Source: G942493275 sp942493275 (lineage in GTDB: Bacteria; Actinomycetota; Coriobacteriia; Anaerosomatales; PHET01). Taken from it: a stretch of 64,000 nucleotides of DNA. The notes below the pieces were generated by a model. The model searched no databases. It was not told the origin of the DNA and saw only the letters and a program-made list of their open reading frames with translations. The position numbers and the translations under genes are program-made. Of the stretch, positions 7,879 to 16,481 are shown piece by piece (position 1 is the first letter of the stretch; each line of letters begins with the position of its first letter). The stretch spans positions 1 through 64,000 of the forward strand of contig OW818687.1 of the NCBI GenBank assembly GCA_942493275.1, given 5' to 3'.

Positions 7879-9789
7879 CTAGATCTTGCGTCCGACCATC
7901 GAGGCGAGTTCGCGCGGGCTCTTGGCCTTGCTGATCGCCTCCTCGAACGTGATCTTGCCCTGAGTGAGCAGCACCTTGAGGTGCTGGTCCAGAGTCTGCA
8001 TACCCAACTGGGCGCCACCCTGGATGATGGTGTCCATCTGGTGCGTCTTTCCCTCACGAATGAGGTTCGAGATCGCCGGGATTCCCAGCATGATCTCCAT
8101 CGCAAGCATGCGGGTGCGTCCGTCCGTGGAGCGCAAGAGCACCTGGGACAAAACGCCCTCGAGCGTGTTGGAGAGCTGCATACGCACCTGCTGCTGCTGG
8201 TGCGGCGGGAAGACGTCGATGATACGGTCGACGGTCTCGGGACCGCCGGTGGTGTGCAGGGTCGCGAGGACCAGGTGGCCGGTCTCGGCCGCGGTGATGG
8301 CTGCCGAGATGGTCTCGAGGTCTCTCATCTCACCGACGAGGATGACGTCGGGGTCCTGACGCAGGACGCGCTTCAGAGCCGCGGCGAAGGAGTGCGTGTC
8401 CTCTCCCACCTCGCGCTGGTTCACGTAGGCCTTCTTGTTGCGGTGCATGAACTCGATGGGGTCCTCGAGCGTGATGATGTGCGTCGCCCGCGTCTCATTG
8501 ATGTGGTCGATCATCGCGGCGAGCGTGGTCGACTTACCGGAGCCGGTCGGACCCGTGACGAGTACAAGGCCGCGTGGCCGCTCGGCGAGGAACTTGCAGA
8601 CCTTGGGGAGCGCGAGCTCCTCCATCGTCGGGATCTTGATGGGGATGACTCGGAAGACCGCGCCCATCGAGTTGCGCTGCTGGAACACGTTCGCGCGGAA
8701 TCGCGACACACCCGGAATCGAGTACGCGAAGTCGAGCTCGAGCTCGGTCTCGAAGCGCCGGCGCTGCTCCTCCGAGAGAAGCGAGAAGAGCATCTCCATG
8801 GTGTCGCGAGGGGTCAGCGGCTTCATGTCCTCGACCGGCACGATCTCGCCGCGCTGGCGGATGCCCGGAGGGCTCCCGACCGTGATGTGGAGGTCGGAGC
8901 CGCCGCGCTGCAGCATCAGCCGCAGCAGGTCGTCGATGTGGGGAATCTCGCCGGCGGTCGAGACCTTGTCGCCTCCGCCGCCAGAGGGCGCGGCAGGCAT
9001 CGGAGCGCCGTACCCCGGAGGCGTCGAAGCCGCGGGCGCGGGCTGCGGCGCCCCATACCCGGGAGGCACGGACGCGGCAGGAGTCGGTGCGGGAGCAGGT
9101 GCGGGAGCGGGTGCGGGGGCGGGCGCCGCGGGCGGCGCGCCGACAGGCGCAGGGGCACCGGGCGGAACCGGGATCTGCTGCGCGGGGATGCCCGGGCGAG
9201 GCGCCTGAGGCGCTCCGGGGATCGGTGCTGCGGGTGCGGGTGCGGTCGGCGCCGGTGCGCCGGGGGCCGGGACTGCGGCCGCGGGGATCGGCGTAGGAGC
9301 GGGAGCGGGGCTCGGCGCGGGACCGCCGGCGCCCATGCTCGCGACCGGCGCGGGAGGCTCAACGGGCGACGGGCCGCCTACCGGCATCGGAGCCGGCGCA
9401 GCAGCGCCCGGAGCGAAGCCGGCGAGGCTCGCCACCTTGCTCACGATCGCTTCGATCGGTCCGCTCGCGGCCAGGTGCGCCGCAGCGCCGGCCTGACGGG
9501 CCCGAAGTGCCGAGGACTCGTTCGGGGACAGCGCCACAATGACAACCGGCGTATCGCGCGTCTTAGGGTCGGACTTGAACTGCTGGGTGAGCGAGTAGCC
9601 GTCGACGCCTTCAAGTTCCGCGTCCACCACGATCACCGCGGGCGTGGAAGCAGCTACGATTCCCAGCGCACGAGGCGCGGAGAGCGCCGCTGCGACTTCG
9701 AGATCAGGAGCCTGGGTCGCCAGGCCGCTTCTGACCTGCTCAACGAAGGATGCATCGTCATGGACGATGAGGACCACTCTGTCTCCCAC
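7879..9789 (-). CDS. Receiver-domain/PilT fusion: twitching-motility ATPase
   Basis: This 636-residue protein has three parts. Residues 1-122 form a response-regulator receiver-like domain with the acidic pair D11-D12 and the phospho-acceptor position D56, but the conserved lysine near the end is absent (GAAAHLAASG), so phosphotransfer is doubtful. Residues 125-275 are an Ala/Pro/Gly-rich linker. Residues 283-636 form a PilT-type hexameric ATPase with Walker A GPTGSGKS at 413-420, acidic and His-box regions and the C-terminal region needed for retraction. PilT powers type IV pilus retraction at the inner membrane. No other pilus genes are adjacent. The receiver fusion is unusual for PilT and suggests a signalling input or a protein-docking module. 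Confidence 0.88.
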   Translation of the reverse strand: MGDRVVLIVHDDASFVEQVRSGLATQAPDLEVAAALSAPRALGIVAASTPAVIVVDAELEGVDGYSLTQQFKSDPKTRDTPVVIVALSPNESSALRARQAGAAAHLAASGPIEAIVSKVASLAGFAPGAAAPAPMPVGGPSPVEPPAPVASMGAGGPAPSPAPAPTPIPAAAVPAPGAPAPTAPAPAAPIPGAPQAPRPGIPAQQIPVPPGAPAPVGAPPAAPAPAPAPAPAPAPTPAASVPPGYGAPQPAPAASTPPGYGAPMPAAPSGGGGDKVSTAGEIPHIDDLLRLMLQRGGSDLHITVGSPPGIRQRGEIVPVEDMKPLTPRDTMEMLFSLLSEEQRRRFETELELDFAYSIPGVSRFRANVFQQRNSMGAVFRVIPIKIPTMEELALPKVCKFLAERPRGLVLVTGPTGSGKSTTLAAMIDHINETRATHIITLEDPIEFMHRNKKAYVNQREVGEDTHSFAAALKRVLRQDPDVILVGEMRDLETISAAITAAETGHLVLATLHTTGGPETVDRIIDVFPPHQQQQVRMQLSNTLEGVLSQVLLRSTDGRTRMLAMEIMLGIPAISNLIREGKTHQMDTIIQGGAQLGMQTLDQHLKVLLTQGKITFEEAISKAKSPRELASMVGRKI

Positions 9790-9928
9790 GATGGGGCCTC
9801 CTCGAAAAAGTCACCTCTGTGACCGACGTGCGCCGGCCTCTAGTGTTATCGGTCGCACGTGCCTGGAACAGTACCTGCCCAAACCTCGGGTACGATGAAT
9901 ACTCGCAGGTTGTAGACGGGAGTAGCGC

Positions 9929-11236
9929 GTGACCAAGTTCACCATCGAAAGACTAGCATACGGCGGGGACGCAATCGCCCATCTCGACGACGGCCGAACG
10001 GCCTTCGTCAGCGGCGCGGTCCCGGGTGACGTCGTCGAGGCCGAGGTGGTCGACGAGCGCGAGCGTTTCGTGAAGGCTCGGACGGTCGAAGTCCTCGAGG
10101 CCTCACCGTCACGCGTGGCCCCGCCGTGCCCGTACTTCGGCGCATGCGGGGGCTGCTCGTGGCAGCACGTGTCCTACGCCGCGCAGCTTGAGGCCAAGCG
10201 TCTCTCGGTAGTCGACAGCCTTGCGCGCATCGCCCGCATCGAGAATGCGGATGAACTCGTCCGTGACACGATCCCTTCGCCCAACGAGTACGGCTATCGC
10301 AACAAGATCGAACTCGTCGCAGATCCGGCTTCCCGCCGCCTGACCCTCGGGATGCACCGCGCGGGCTCCGACGAAGTGGTGCCGATCGACGAGTGCCTGC
10401 TGTTGCCGGCGAAGCGTCGCAGGGCTCCTAAGGCGCTCTCAGGCGCGCTGCGCTACGTGGCGGGCGAGTCCGACCTCGGCATCATTCGGGTGGGTCTGCG
10501 CATGGGCACGCACACGCGAGATCTGGAAATCGCGGTGTGGACGGCGCCAGGTCAGTTCCCGCGTGGACCTGCGGCAAAGACGCTCGCATCGGCCCTGCCC
10601 TCCACAAGCATCGTCCGTGTGCTCTCCAAGGGCCCTAGCAAGGAACGCCGCGTCACCGGAGTCGAGGTCCTCAGCGGCAAGGGTTTCTGGCGGGAACGGC
10701 TCGCCGGCTCCGACTTCGCCATCTCGGCCCCGTCGTTCTTCCAGGTCAACACCAAGGCCGCCGAGAAGCTCGTCACGCTCGCGCTTGAGGAACTCGGAGC
10801 CGACGGCTCGGACCGCGTGCTCGACCTCTACGCAGGCGCCGGGACGTTCACGCTCCCGCTTGCCGAGCGCGCGGGAGAGACCGTCGCCGTCGAGGCGGCG
10901 GGAAGCGCCGTGCGCGACCTGCGGCGCAACCTTGAGTCGGTTGGCGCGTGGGCCGACGTGGTCGGCGGAGACGCCACTCGCGAACTGCCGACCCTCGGCC
11001 GGTTCGACCTCGCCCTGGTCGACCCTCCCCGAGGAGGGCTCACCGTCGAGGCCGCTCGCGCGCTCGCAGGTACCAGGGCGAGGACGATCGTCTACGTTTC
11101 CTGCGACCCGGCGACACTGGCCCGCGATGCCGCGGTACTGATCGAGGCGGGCTACGCGCTCACTTCGGCCACGCCGGTAGACCTGTTCCCGCAGACCTTC
11201 CACGTGGAGACGGTCGCGCGCTTCGAGCGCCCGTAA
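9929..11236 (+). CDS. TrmA/RumA-type 23S rRNA (uracil-5-)-methyltransferase
   Basis: This 435-residue SAM-dependent enzyme methylates uracil C5 in RNA. A TRAM RNA-binding domain occupies residues 1-55. A [4Fe-4S] cluster is bound by C67, C73 and C76 (CPYFGACGGC) plus a cysteine near 155. The methyltransferase core has DLYAGAGTFTLPLA, VDPPRGG and the catalytic-cysteine motif SCDPATLARD near the C-terminus. The start is GTG at 9929 with GGGAG upstream. It is divergent from the PilT gene. Whether the target is rRNA (RlmCD type) or tRNA cannot be decided, though the iron-sulfur cluster favours the RlmD/RlmCD group. Confidence 0.9.
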   Translation: MTKFTIERLAYGGDAIAHLDDGRTAFVSGAVPGDVVEAEVVDERERFVKARTVEVLEASPSRVAPPCPYFGACGGCSWQHVSYAAQLEAKRLSVVDSLARIARIENADELVRDTIPSPNEYGYRNKIELVADPASRRLTLGMHRAGSDEVVPIDECLLLPAKRRRAPKALSGALRYVAGESDLGIIRVGLRMGTHTRDLEIAVWTAPGQFPRGPAAKTLASALPSTSIVRVLSKGPSKERRVTGVEVLSGKGFWRERLAGSDFAISAPSFFQVNTKAAEKLVTLALEELGADGSDRVLDLYAGAGTFTLPLAERAGETVAVEAAGSAVRDLRRNLESVGAWADVVGGDATRELPTLGRFDLALVDPPRGGLTVEAARALAGTRARTIVYVSCDPATLARDAAVLIEAGYALTSATPVDLFPQTFHVETVARFERP

Positions 11237-11244
11237 GACAGCAC

Positions 11245-11268
11245 GACGCCCGCGCAGCGGCGGGCGTC
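11245..11268 (+). terminator. Terminator hairpin after the RNA methyltransferase
   Basis: A 9-bp inverted repeat (11245-11253 with 11260-11268) starts 8 nt after the TAA. It lies between convergent genes and may act on both. Confidence 0.7.
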
Positions 11269-11296
11269 GGTGACCCTGAATCCTCGCGAGCGATGC

Positions 11297-11524
11297 CTAG
11301 ACGAGTCGGCCGATCTCAGGGAAGTCGGTGACGTAGACGTCATGCGGCGCGTCATCATGATCGGCGGTCATATCTCCGCCGGCCTGGTGCAGACCCTCGT
11401 GGTCGCCGTCGCCCCACATGGCGCTCTCGGACACGTCGTACACGACGCCTTTGTAGGCCACGTAGGCCGGCTTGCCGTCCCGTCCGTCGAATCCTTTGAG
11501 TTCCTCGGCGGTGAAGTCCTTCAT
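11297..11524 (-). CDS. Cytochrome b5-like haem-binding protein, 75 residues
   Basis: This short protein matches the prokaryotic cytochrome b5-like haem/steroid-binding domain, with VAYKGVVYDVSESAMW, then HEGLHQAGGDMTADH and APHDVYV. Likely axial histidines are H46 (or H42) and H61. The ATG at 11524 is preferred over the open upstream frame because GGAGGGACG precedes it and the domain begins there (MKDFTAEELKGFDG). No signal peptide or membrane helix is seen, so it would be cytosolic. Such domains often stand alone in anaerobes, with unknown electron partners. Confidence 0.85.
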   Translation of the reverse strand: MKDFTAEELKGFDGRDGKPAYVAYKGVVYDVSESAMWGDGDHEGLHQAGGDMTADHDDAPHDVYVTDFPEIGRLV

Positions 11525-11611
11525 CGTCCCTCCAGATGCTCGGCTGGCGTACGACGAGTATGTCTCCCCCCCACGCGGTCGCCTAACCCGCCCCAGACAC
11601 AACAGTGCCGC

Positions 11612-11629
11612 CGGCTCCCCGAGGAGCCG
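11612..11629 (-). terminator. Hairpin after the Crp/Fnr regulator
   Basis: A perfect 7-bp stem (11612-11618 with 11623-11629, loop CCGA) lies 30 nt after the regulator's stop codon on the minus strand. Confidence 0.5.
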
Positions 11630-11658
11630 ACGACACCTTGTGCGGGGTCGATGTGGGG

Positions 11659-12357
11659 TCAGTCGCGCTCGAGTCGCTCCGAGAGGCGGCTGAGGTCGAC
11701 GACGATGCGTCGTCCCTTGGTGGTTACGATGCCTTCACGCGCCAGCATCGAGATCACGCGGCTGGCGGTCTCCCGAGAAGTGCCGGCAAGCGTGGCGATG
11801 TCGTAGTGGGTCATGCCCTGGATGATCGGGGCGCCCCTGGTCTCGAGGCCGGCGGTCGCGATATTGAGCACGACCCTCATCACGCGGTGGGTCGCGTCGT
11901 GAAACGCCATGTCCTCCAGCCGGTTGATGGTGTGGCGGAGCCGGCGCGAAAGCGTCGCGATGAGCGAGAGCGCCAGTCGCGGCTGGATCTGGATGGCCGC
12001 CGAGAGGTCCTTGGCGTCAAGCGTCAGAAGCTCGACGTCGGTGACCGCGATGATATCGGCCGAGCGTGGCTGCGCGTCTACCAGCGACATCTCCCCGAAG
12101 TGCGCGGGCGCCTCCAGGTAGTTGAGCACGAGCTCTTTGCCTTCGGGGCTCGCGAGCGACACCTTCACGCGGCCTGACACGAGCAGGTACATGACCTGAC
12201 CCGTCTCGTTCTGACCGATGATGAAGGCGCCCTTGGGATAGCGGCGGAACTGCACCATCCCGGCGAGCGTCTCGAGGCTGTCCGGCGCGAGATCCGAGAA
12301 CATGGGGATCGCGGCGAGACGGGACTGAAGCTGGTCTTTGCTGGCTGTTGTGTTCAT
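11659..12357 (-). CDS. Crp/Fnr-family transcription regulator
   Basis: This 232-residue DNA-binding regulator has an N-terminal cyclic-nucleotide-binding beta-barrel (GRVKVSLASPEGKELVLNYL, then FGEMSLVD) and a C-terminal winged helix-turn-helix (THYDIATLAGTSRETASRVI). The Fnr-type N-terminal cysteine cluster is absent. The barrel segment FGEMSLVDAQPRSAD resembles the cAMP-binding loop, so a nucleotide or other small ligand is plausible. The ATG at 12357 gives the usual family start, although a GTG at 12420 is also in frame. Two CRP-like palindromes lie just upstream and suggest autoregulation. Confidence 0.9.
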   Translation of the reverse strand: MNTTASKDQLQSRLAAIPMFSDLAPDSLETLAGMVQFRRYPKGAFIIGQNETGQVMYLLVSGRVKVSLASPEGKELVLNYLEAPAHFGEMSLVDAQPRSADIIAVTDVELLTLDAKDLSAAIQIQPRLALSLIATLSRRLRHTINRLEDMAFHDATHRVMRVVLNIATAGLETRGAPIIQGMTHYDIATLAGTSRETASRVISMLAREGIVTTKGRRIVVDLSRLSERLERD

Positions 12358-12382
12358 ATCAATTCTATCGGCCGTGATTTCA

Positions 12383-12422
12383 TGTGACTTTAGACACACT
12401 TGTGAACTGACTGTCGTCACAA
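12383..12422 (-). promoter_or_regulatory. Candidate Crp-type operator(s) upstream of the regulator gene
   Basis: On the plus strand TGTGA-N6-ACACA is at 12383-12398, one base from the CRP consensus TGTGA-N6-TCACA. A second inverted pair, TTGTGA at 12400-12405 and TCACAA at 12417-12422, has wider spacing (11 nt between the halves). Both lie 26-65 nt upstream of the chosen ATG, a position suited to autoregulation. Confidence 0.5.
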
Positions 12423-12428
12423 ATGGAA

Positions 12429-12455
12429 GGAGGCGGCCCGTAGTGGACCGCCTCC
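12429..12455 (-). terminator. Hairpin after the FAD/Fe-S oxidoreductase gene
   Basis: An 8-bp perfect GC stem (12429-12436 with 12448-12455), extendable by two pairs across a bulge, lies about 22 nt after the stop codon of the minus-strand oxidoreductase. Confidence 0.6.
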
Positions 12456-12477
12456 GTGTGTTCTTGAAGCTCCGTGT

Positions 12478-15400
12478 CTATGCAACCGCGACCTTCTGCT
12501 CGTCGTAGTCGCGGAGGAAATCGATCCACAGCGGCACGAGGTGCGGGATGAGCTCCGGCAGATACGTCGGCATCAGCGATTCCATGGTCTTCGGGAGCAG
12601 GTCCGGCATGAGCTCGGCCATGTCGGCCGGCATCTCACCCATGACCAACTCGACCTCGCGGATCATGTCAGGCATGACCTTGTTGAGGATTCCGGGCGCC
12701 ATCGCCGGGAACATGAGCGGCATCATCTGCTCCATCATGGCGAGTCCGCCTGGCACGTGCTTCATCCCGAGCATCATCGGCTTCATGCCTGCGGGCATGT
12801 TGTCGAGCATCTGCGGGAAGATCCGCGTCATGAACTGCGCCATCGCAGGCGGCTGCATCAGCGCGATGAACTTGTCGAAGAAGCTCCACATGTACAGCGA
12901 GAACTCCGACTTGCTCTCGATCTTGTAGCCCATCGCTTCGGCGACCACGCGCGACAGGTCATCGACCTGCAGGCCAAGGTCGTTCTTCACGTTCGAGTCG
13001 CGGAGCTGCACCTGGCAGCAGGGGCAGAGTGCGACGACCGTGTCGGCGCCGGCGTCGACAGCCTCCTGCAGCCTGTGGCCACCGAGAATCGGCGCAACGG
13101 GCGGCTCACCGATGAGCGTGATGACCGAACCGCAGCACAGACCCTCTTCGCGGTTGTGCTCCATCTCGACGAGGTTCACGCCCGGGATCGCCTTGAGCAT
13201 GTCCCTCGGCGGCTCGTACAGACCCTGTGCGCGGCCCGCATGACACGAGTCGTGGAAGGTGACTGTCTTGCCCTCGAACGGGTTGTTCTTCAGTTCGACC
13301 TTGCCCTCTGCGAGCGCATCGGCCACAAGTTCCGAGTAGTGCTTGACCTCGAACTCGTAGTCCTCGCCACGATCGGCGGCCAGGTTGGGATACATCTCTT
13401 TCCACACCAGTGCGCACGCGGGACACGAGGTCACGATCGTCTTGGCGGCGCGCTTCCTGGCCTCGACGGTGTTGTGCTGGTAGATCTCCTCGAACTGGTC
13501 CCACTTGCCGGCCATCTTCATCGGGATTCCGCAGCACGCTTCGTCCTGGCCCATGTAGCCGATGTCGTAGCCCGAATCCTGCAGCATCCTGATCGAAGCC
13601 TCTGCAACGTCAGTCGTGACGTAGCTCGCGGTGCAGCCCGCGAAGTAGAGGATGTCGGACTTCTCGGGAATCTTGGCTGCCACGTCCTCGGGCACCCACT
13701 TGTCGCGATGCTCGCGCTTTCCCGCCCAGATGTCGTTCTCGCCCCGAAGCGAGGCCGAGATCATCTCGAATGGCGGGAACGTGCCGCGCTTCTCCTCGTG
13801 GATGAGCTTGCCGCGCATCGCCATCCAGTTGTGCTCGATGGGAAGCTGCAGCTGGCAACGCGTGTTGCACACTTCGCACGTGGTGCACGAAAGCTGGGTG
13901 TCGACGGCCTTGCGGTCCCACTTCTCGCGACCGGCCAGGACTTCACGGATGTATGCGTACTTGCCGCGCGGTGACTGACTCTCCCAACCGCGGCCCGAGT
14001 ACTGCTCACAGGTCGGAACGCAGTAGCCGCAGCGCGCGCACGCATAAGACATGAACGCGACGTCACCGGGAATGCCGTTGATCTCTTTGCTGAGGTCCCC
14101 GGGGCCCGCAGGCGGCTTGGCTGCGTTGGCGAGAGGTCGGACGACGGGCTCGAACGCGTTTGCGGTGCCCATGATGACGTCCAGCATGCCCGAGCCCCAC
14201 ACCTTGCCGGGGTTCAGGATGTTCTTGGGATCGACCTTGGACTTGTACTCCTTGAGGGCCTTGAGCTTCTTCTCGCCGATAACGCCCGGCGCCTCGCGGC
14301 GGAAGTACAGGCCGGTGGAGTACGCCGCGCCGCCGTGAGCCTTGGCGATCTTGATCACTGACAGCGACAGCGCGAATGCGAGATTGAAGTTGAAAGACCG
14401 CTCGTCGTGCGGGATGAAGCCCAGCAAGACGACCTTGTCGCCCTTGCCGACCATGCCCTCGAGGATGAACGGCTGGTCGAGCTTCTGATCGATCTCGCGC
14501 AGGACGGCGGGCATCTCGGAAAGCGGGACGATGACCTCGGTCGGGACGATCGAGGGGCCCATGCGCTTCAGACGCATCGGGGCGAAGCGCTGCTCCCACT
14601 CGTGCTCGGCGGCCTCTGTGTCGAGTTCGGTGCCGCCCGTACTCGCGGCAATGCCGGACAGGGCCGAGTCGACCGCGCCGCGGCGAGACTCAGGGTAGGC
14701 GATGACGGCGAGGTAGCTCTCGGGGAGCTGGGGCTCGTAGTGCTCGTGAGCCTCCTCGTACGGGTGCCCGTGGCGGTGCGGGAGCTGCTTCTTGAGGCGG
14801 GTGGACTCGGGATTCAGGAAGGTGATCGACCATATCGGCAGCTTCTGGGTGCTGATGGCGTTGAGCGCAAGTCCGATCGACGAGGCATCCGGGAAGGCGA
14901 TGAGCCGGTGCACCTCACCCTCGAGCGGGCGAACGCGGAACTCGACTTCGGTGATGAAGCCGGTGACGCCCTCGGCGTCGGCGACGTAGGTCAGCATCTC
15001 CTCGCCGCCGAACTCCTTCACCTCGCCGTTGGGGAGCACCACGCGAGCGGAGACCACGTTCTCCTTGAAGGTTCCGTACTCGTAGCTGCCGAAGCCGCTG
15101 CCGCCCTGGGCGAGCCAGCCGCCAACCGACGAGCTCGGGTACGACGACGGATAGAGCCGCAGCGAGACGCCCTGCTTCATGATCTCGCGGTCCACCATCT
15201 CCCAGACCGCACCGGCCTGCGTCCGAACCGTCAGCCCCTCGGTGTCCACCGAGAGAACCTTCTGCCAGCCGGAGAGGTCGACGACGATCGCGCCCTCCTG
15301 CGGAAGCACGCCGCCGTAGCCGCTGGTAGCCCACCCTCGTGGCACGAGCTTGAGTCCCTCGCGCTGCGCCAGGCCGACCAGCGCGACAAGCTGCGCCTCG

Positions 15401-15576
15401 TCCTTCGGCCGAACGACCGCGCCTGCAAGGCCCGCGGGCACGAATGGCTTCACCAGCTTGGGCATGGCCCCAATGTCGAACGAGTACATCTTGCGCTCGA
15501 CGCGGGTCGTCCTGACCCGATCTTCGCCGCAGATGTCTACGAGCGACTGTTCTACGCGTTCACTAACCGCTGCCAT
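12478..15576 (-). CDS. FAD-linked oxidase / Fe-S / CCG-domain fusion oxidoreductase with Met-Pro-rich tail
   Basis: This protein of about 1032 residues joins a GlcD-type FAD-binding domain (about 1-440; flavin loop with YPSSYPSSSVGGWLAQGG) to a GlpC/HdrD-type module. That module has two cluster motifs (CARCGYCVPTC and CTTCEVCNTRC) and two CCG cysteine-rich domains (ACCGIPM and LCCGSV). These families oxidise 2-hydroxyacids such as lactate or glycolate and pass electrons toward quinone. The last roughly 170 residues are rich in methionine and proline (for example MLDNMPAGMKPMMLGMKHVP), have no family I recognise, and may be a membrane-association region. The ATG at 15576 is preferred; an ATG 51 nt upstream is also in frame. 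Two operator-like palindromes lie upstream. Substrate unknown. Confidence 0.85.
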   Translation of the reverse strand: MAAVSERVEQSLVDICGEDRVRTTRVERKMYSFDIGAMPKLVKPFVPAGLAGAVVRPKDEAQLVALVGLAQREGLKLVPRGWATSGYGGVLPQEGAIVVDLSGWQKVLSVDTEGLTVRTQAGAVWEMVDREIMKQGVSLRLYPSSYPSSSVGGWLAQGGSGFGSYEYGTFKENVVSARVVLPNGEVKEFGGEEMLTYVADAEGVTGFITEVEFRVRPLEGEVHRLIAFPDASSIGLALNAISTQKLPIWSITFLNPESTRLKKQLPHRHGHPYEEAHEHYEPQLPESYLAVIAYPESRRGAVDSALSGIAASTGGTELDTEAAEHEWEQRFAPMRLKRMGPSIVPTEVIVPLSEMPAVLREIDQKLDQPFILEGMVGKGDKVVLLGFIPHDERSFNFNLAFALSLSVIKIAKAHGGAAYSTGLYFRREAPGVIGEKKLKALKEYKSKVDPKNILNPGKVWGSGMLDVIMGTANAFEPVVRPLANAAKPPAGPGDLSKEINGIPGDVAFMSYACARCGYCVPTCEQYSGRGWESQSPRGKYAYIREVLAGREKWDRKAVDTQLSCTTCEVCNTRCQLQLPIEHNWMAMRGKLIHEEKRGTFPPFEMISASLRGENDIWAGKREHRDKWVPEDVAAKIPEKSDILYFAGCTASYVTTDVAEASIRMLQDSGYDIGYMGQDEACCGIPMKMAGKWDQFEEIYQHNTVEARKRAAKTIVTSCPACALVWKEMYPNLAADRGEDYEFEVKHYSELVADALAEGKVELKNNPFEGKTVTFHDSCHAGRAQGLYEPPRDMLKAIPGVNLVEMEHNREEGLCCGSVITLIGEPPVAPILGGHRLQEAVDAGADTVVALCPCCQVQLRDSNVKNDLGLQVDDLSRVVAEAMGYKIESKSEFSLYMWSFFDKFIALMQPPAMAQFMTRIFPQMLDNMPAGMKPMMLGMKHVPGGLAMMEQMMPLMFPAMAPGILNKVMPDMIREVELVMGEMPADMAELMPDLLPKTMESLMPTYLPELIPHLVPLWIDFLRDYDEQKVAVA

Positions 15577-15641
15577 CAGATTCCGCTTCCCTTCGACGAT
15601 GCCGTGTGATTCTGGGCAGTTGGGCACTCCATGGAGTCCCG

Positions 15642-15657
15642 ATGCCCCCTAGGGTAT
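15642..15657. promoter_or_regulatory. CsoR-like operator palindrome, site 1
   Basis: ATGCCC-CCTA-GGGTAT has the form ATACCC-N4-GGGTAT with one mismatch, resembling operators of the CsoR/CstR (DUF156) repressor family. It lies in the divergent intergenic region between the FAD/Fe-S oxidoreductase and the HAD gene. Confidence 0.5.
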
Positions 15658-15674
15658 TCGTTCATCGCTTCACA

Positions 15675-15690
15675 ATACCCCTTCAGGTAT
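15675..15690. promoter_or_regulatory. CsoR-like operator palindrome, site 2
   Basis: ATACCC-CTTC-AGGTAT has the same arm length and 4-nt spacer as site 1, with one mismatch. The two sites are 33 bp apart, about three helical turns, which would allow side-by-side binding on one face of DNA. Confidence 0.5.
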
Positions 15691-15770
15691 CCTAACTGTC
15701 AACCCCACTCGCCGATAAATCCTCGGCTAGTGATACGCTCTGCGTGTTTTTGACGACGAAAGGCGACCTG

Positions 15771-16481
15771 GTGATACGCGGACTTCTCCTCGACCTCGAC
15801 GGCACACTTCTCGATATCGACATCGACCCGTTCTTGGGGGCCTACTTCCGAGCGCTCGGCCCTCTTCTGTCGTCCGTCGTGGGAGATGGATCAACACCTG
15901 AGTCAGCGCTGCAGGCGCTGCTCGCTGCGACTGATGCGATGTGTCGGGATCACTCGGACCGTACGAATCGTGAGGTGTTCGATGAGACTTTCGCGTCCCT
16001 CACGGGTGCTCGGCTGACGGAGCCGAGCGCGGCGGCCGCCATCGACGCCTTCTACCAAGAGGTATTTCCCACCCTCCGAGGAACGCTTACCAATCGCCCC
16101 GGCGCAGACGCGGTGGTCAAGACCGCACGCGACCTCGGGCTGACAGTAGTGGTCGCCACGAACCCGATCTTCCCCCTCGCCGCGATCGGGGAACGCCTCG
16201 CGTGGGCGGGCTTCTCGGTGGACGAGTTCGACCTTGTCACGAGCTACGAGACGATGCGGGCCTGCAAGCCATCCACCGTGTACTACCGACAGATCAGCGA
16301 CACCATCGGTATCGCTCCGTCGGAGTGCCTCATGGTCGGCGACGATGCCAGCCTCGACATGCCGGCGGCCGACATAGGGATGAAGACGTTCTACGTCGGG
16401 AATGGTCCCGCTCCGGTCTCTGACTGGGCAGGAGACCTCCACGACCTGGCCGAGCTGCTCGAAAGAATCGCAGCCAGCTAG
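15771..16481 (+). CDS. HAD-superfamily hydrolase
   Basis: This 236-residue haloacid-dehalogenase-fold hydrolase has motif I DLDGTLLD near residue 9, a helical cap, motif II VVVATNP, a lysine (ACKPS) and the motif IV aspartates GDDASLDMPAA. It is a soluble phosphatase with unknown substrate. The GTG at 15771 is chosen because AAAGG precedes it by 7 nt and the fold begins immediately (VIRGLLLDLDGT). The open frame upstream lacks family sequence. Its stop codon overlaps that of the convergent DUF2249 gene. Confidence 0.85.
   Translation: MIRGLLLDLDGTLLDIDIDPFLGAYFRALGPLLSSVVGDGSTPESALQALLAATDAMCRDHSDRTNREVFDETFASLTGARLTEPSAAAAIDAFYQEVFPTLRGTLTNRPGADAVVKTARDLGLTVVVATNPIFPLAAIGERLAWAGFSVDEFDLVTSYETMRACKPSTVYYRQISDTIGIAPSECLMVGDDASLDMPAADIGMKTFYVGNGPAPVSDWAGDLHDLAELLERIAAS

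Noticed and set aside
8950..9410. Apparent tandem DNA repeats
   Set aside because: They encode the Ala/Pro linker of the PilT fusion; no independent repeat element.
7324..9822. 832-codon plus-strand open frame opposite PilT
   Set aside because: Antisense shadow; residues 600-700 are Arg/Gly repeats produced by the Ala/Pro linker on the other strand.
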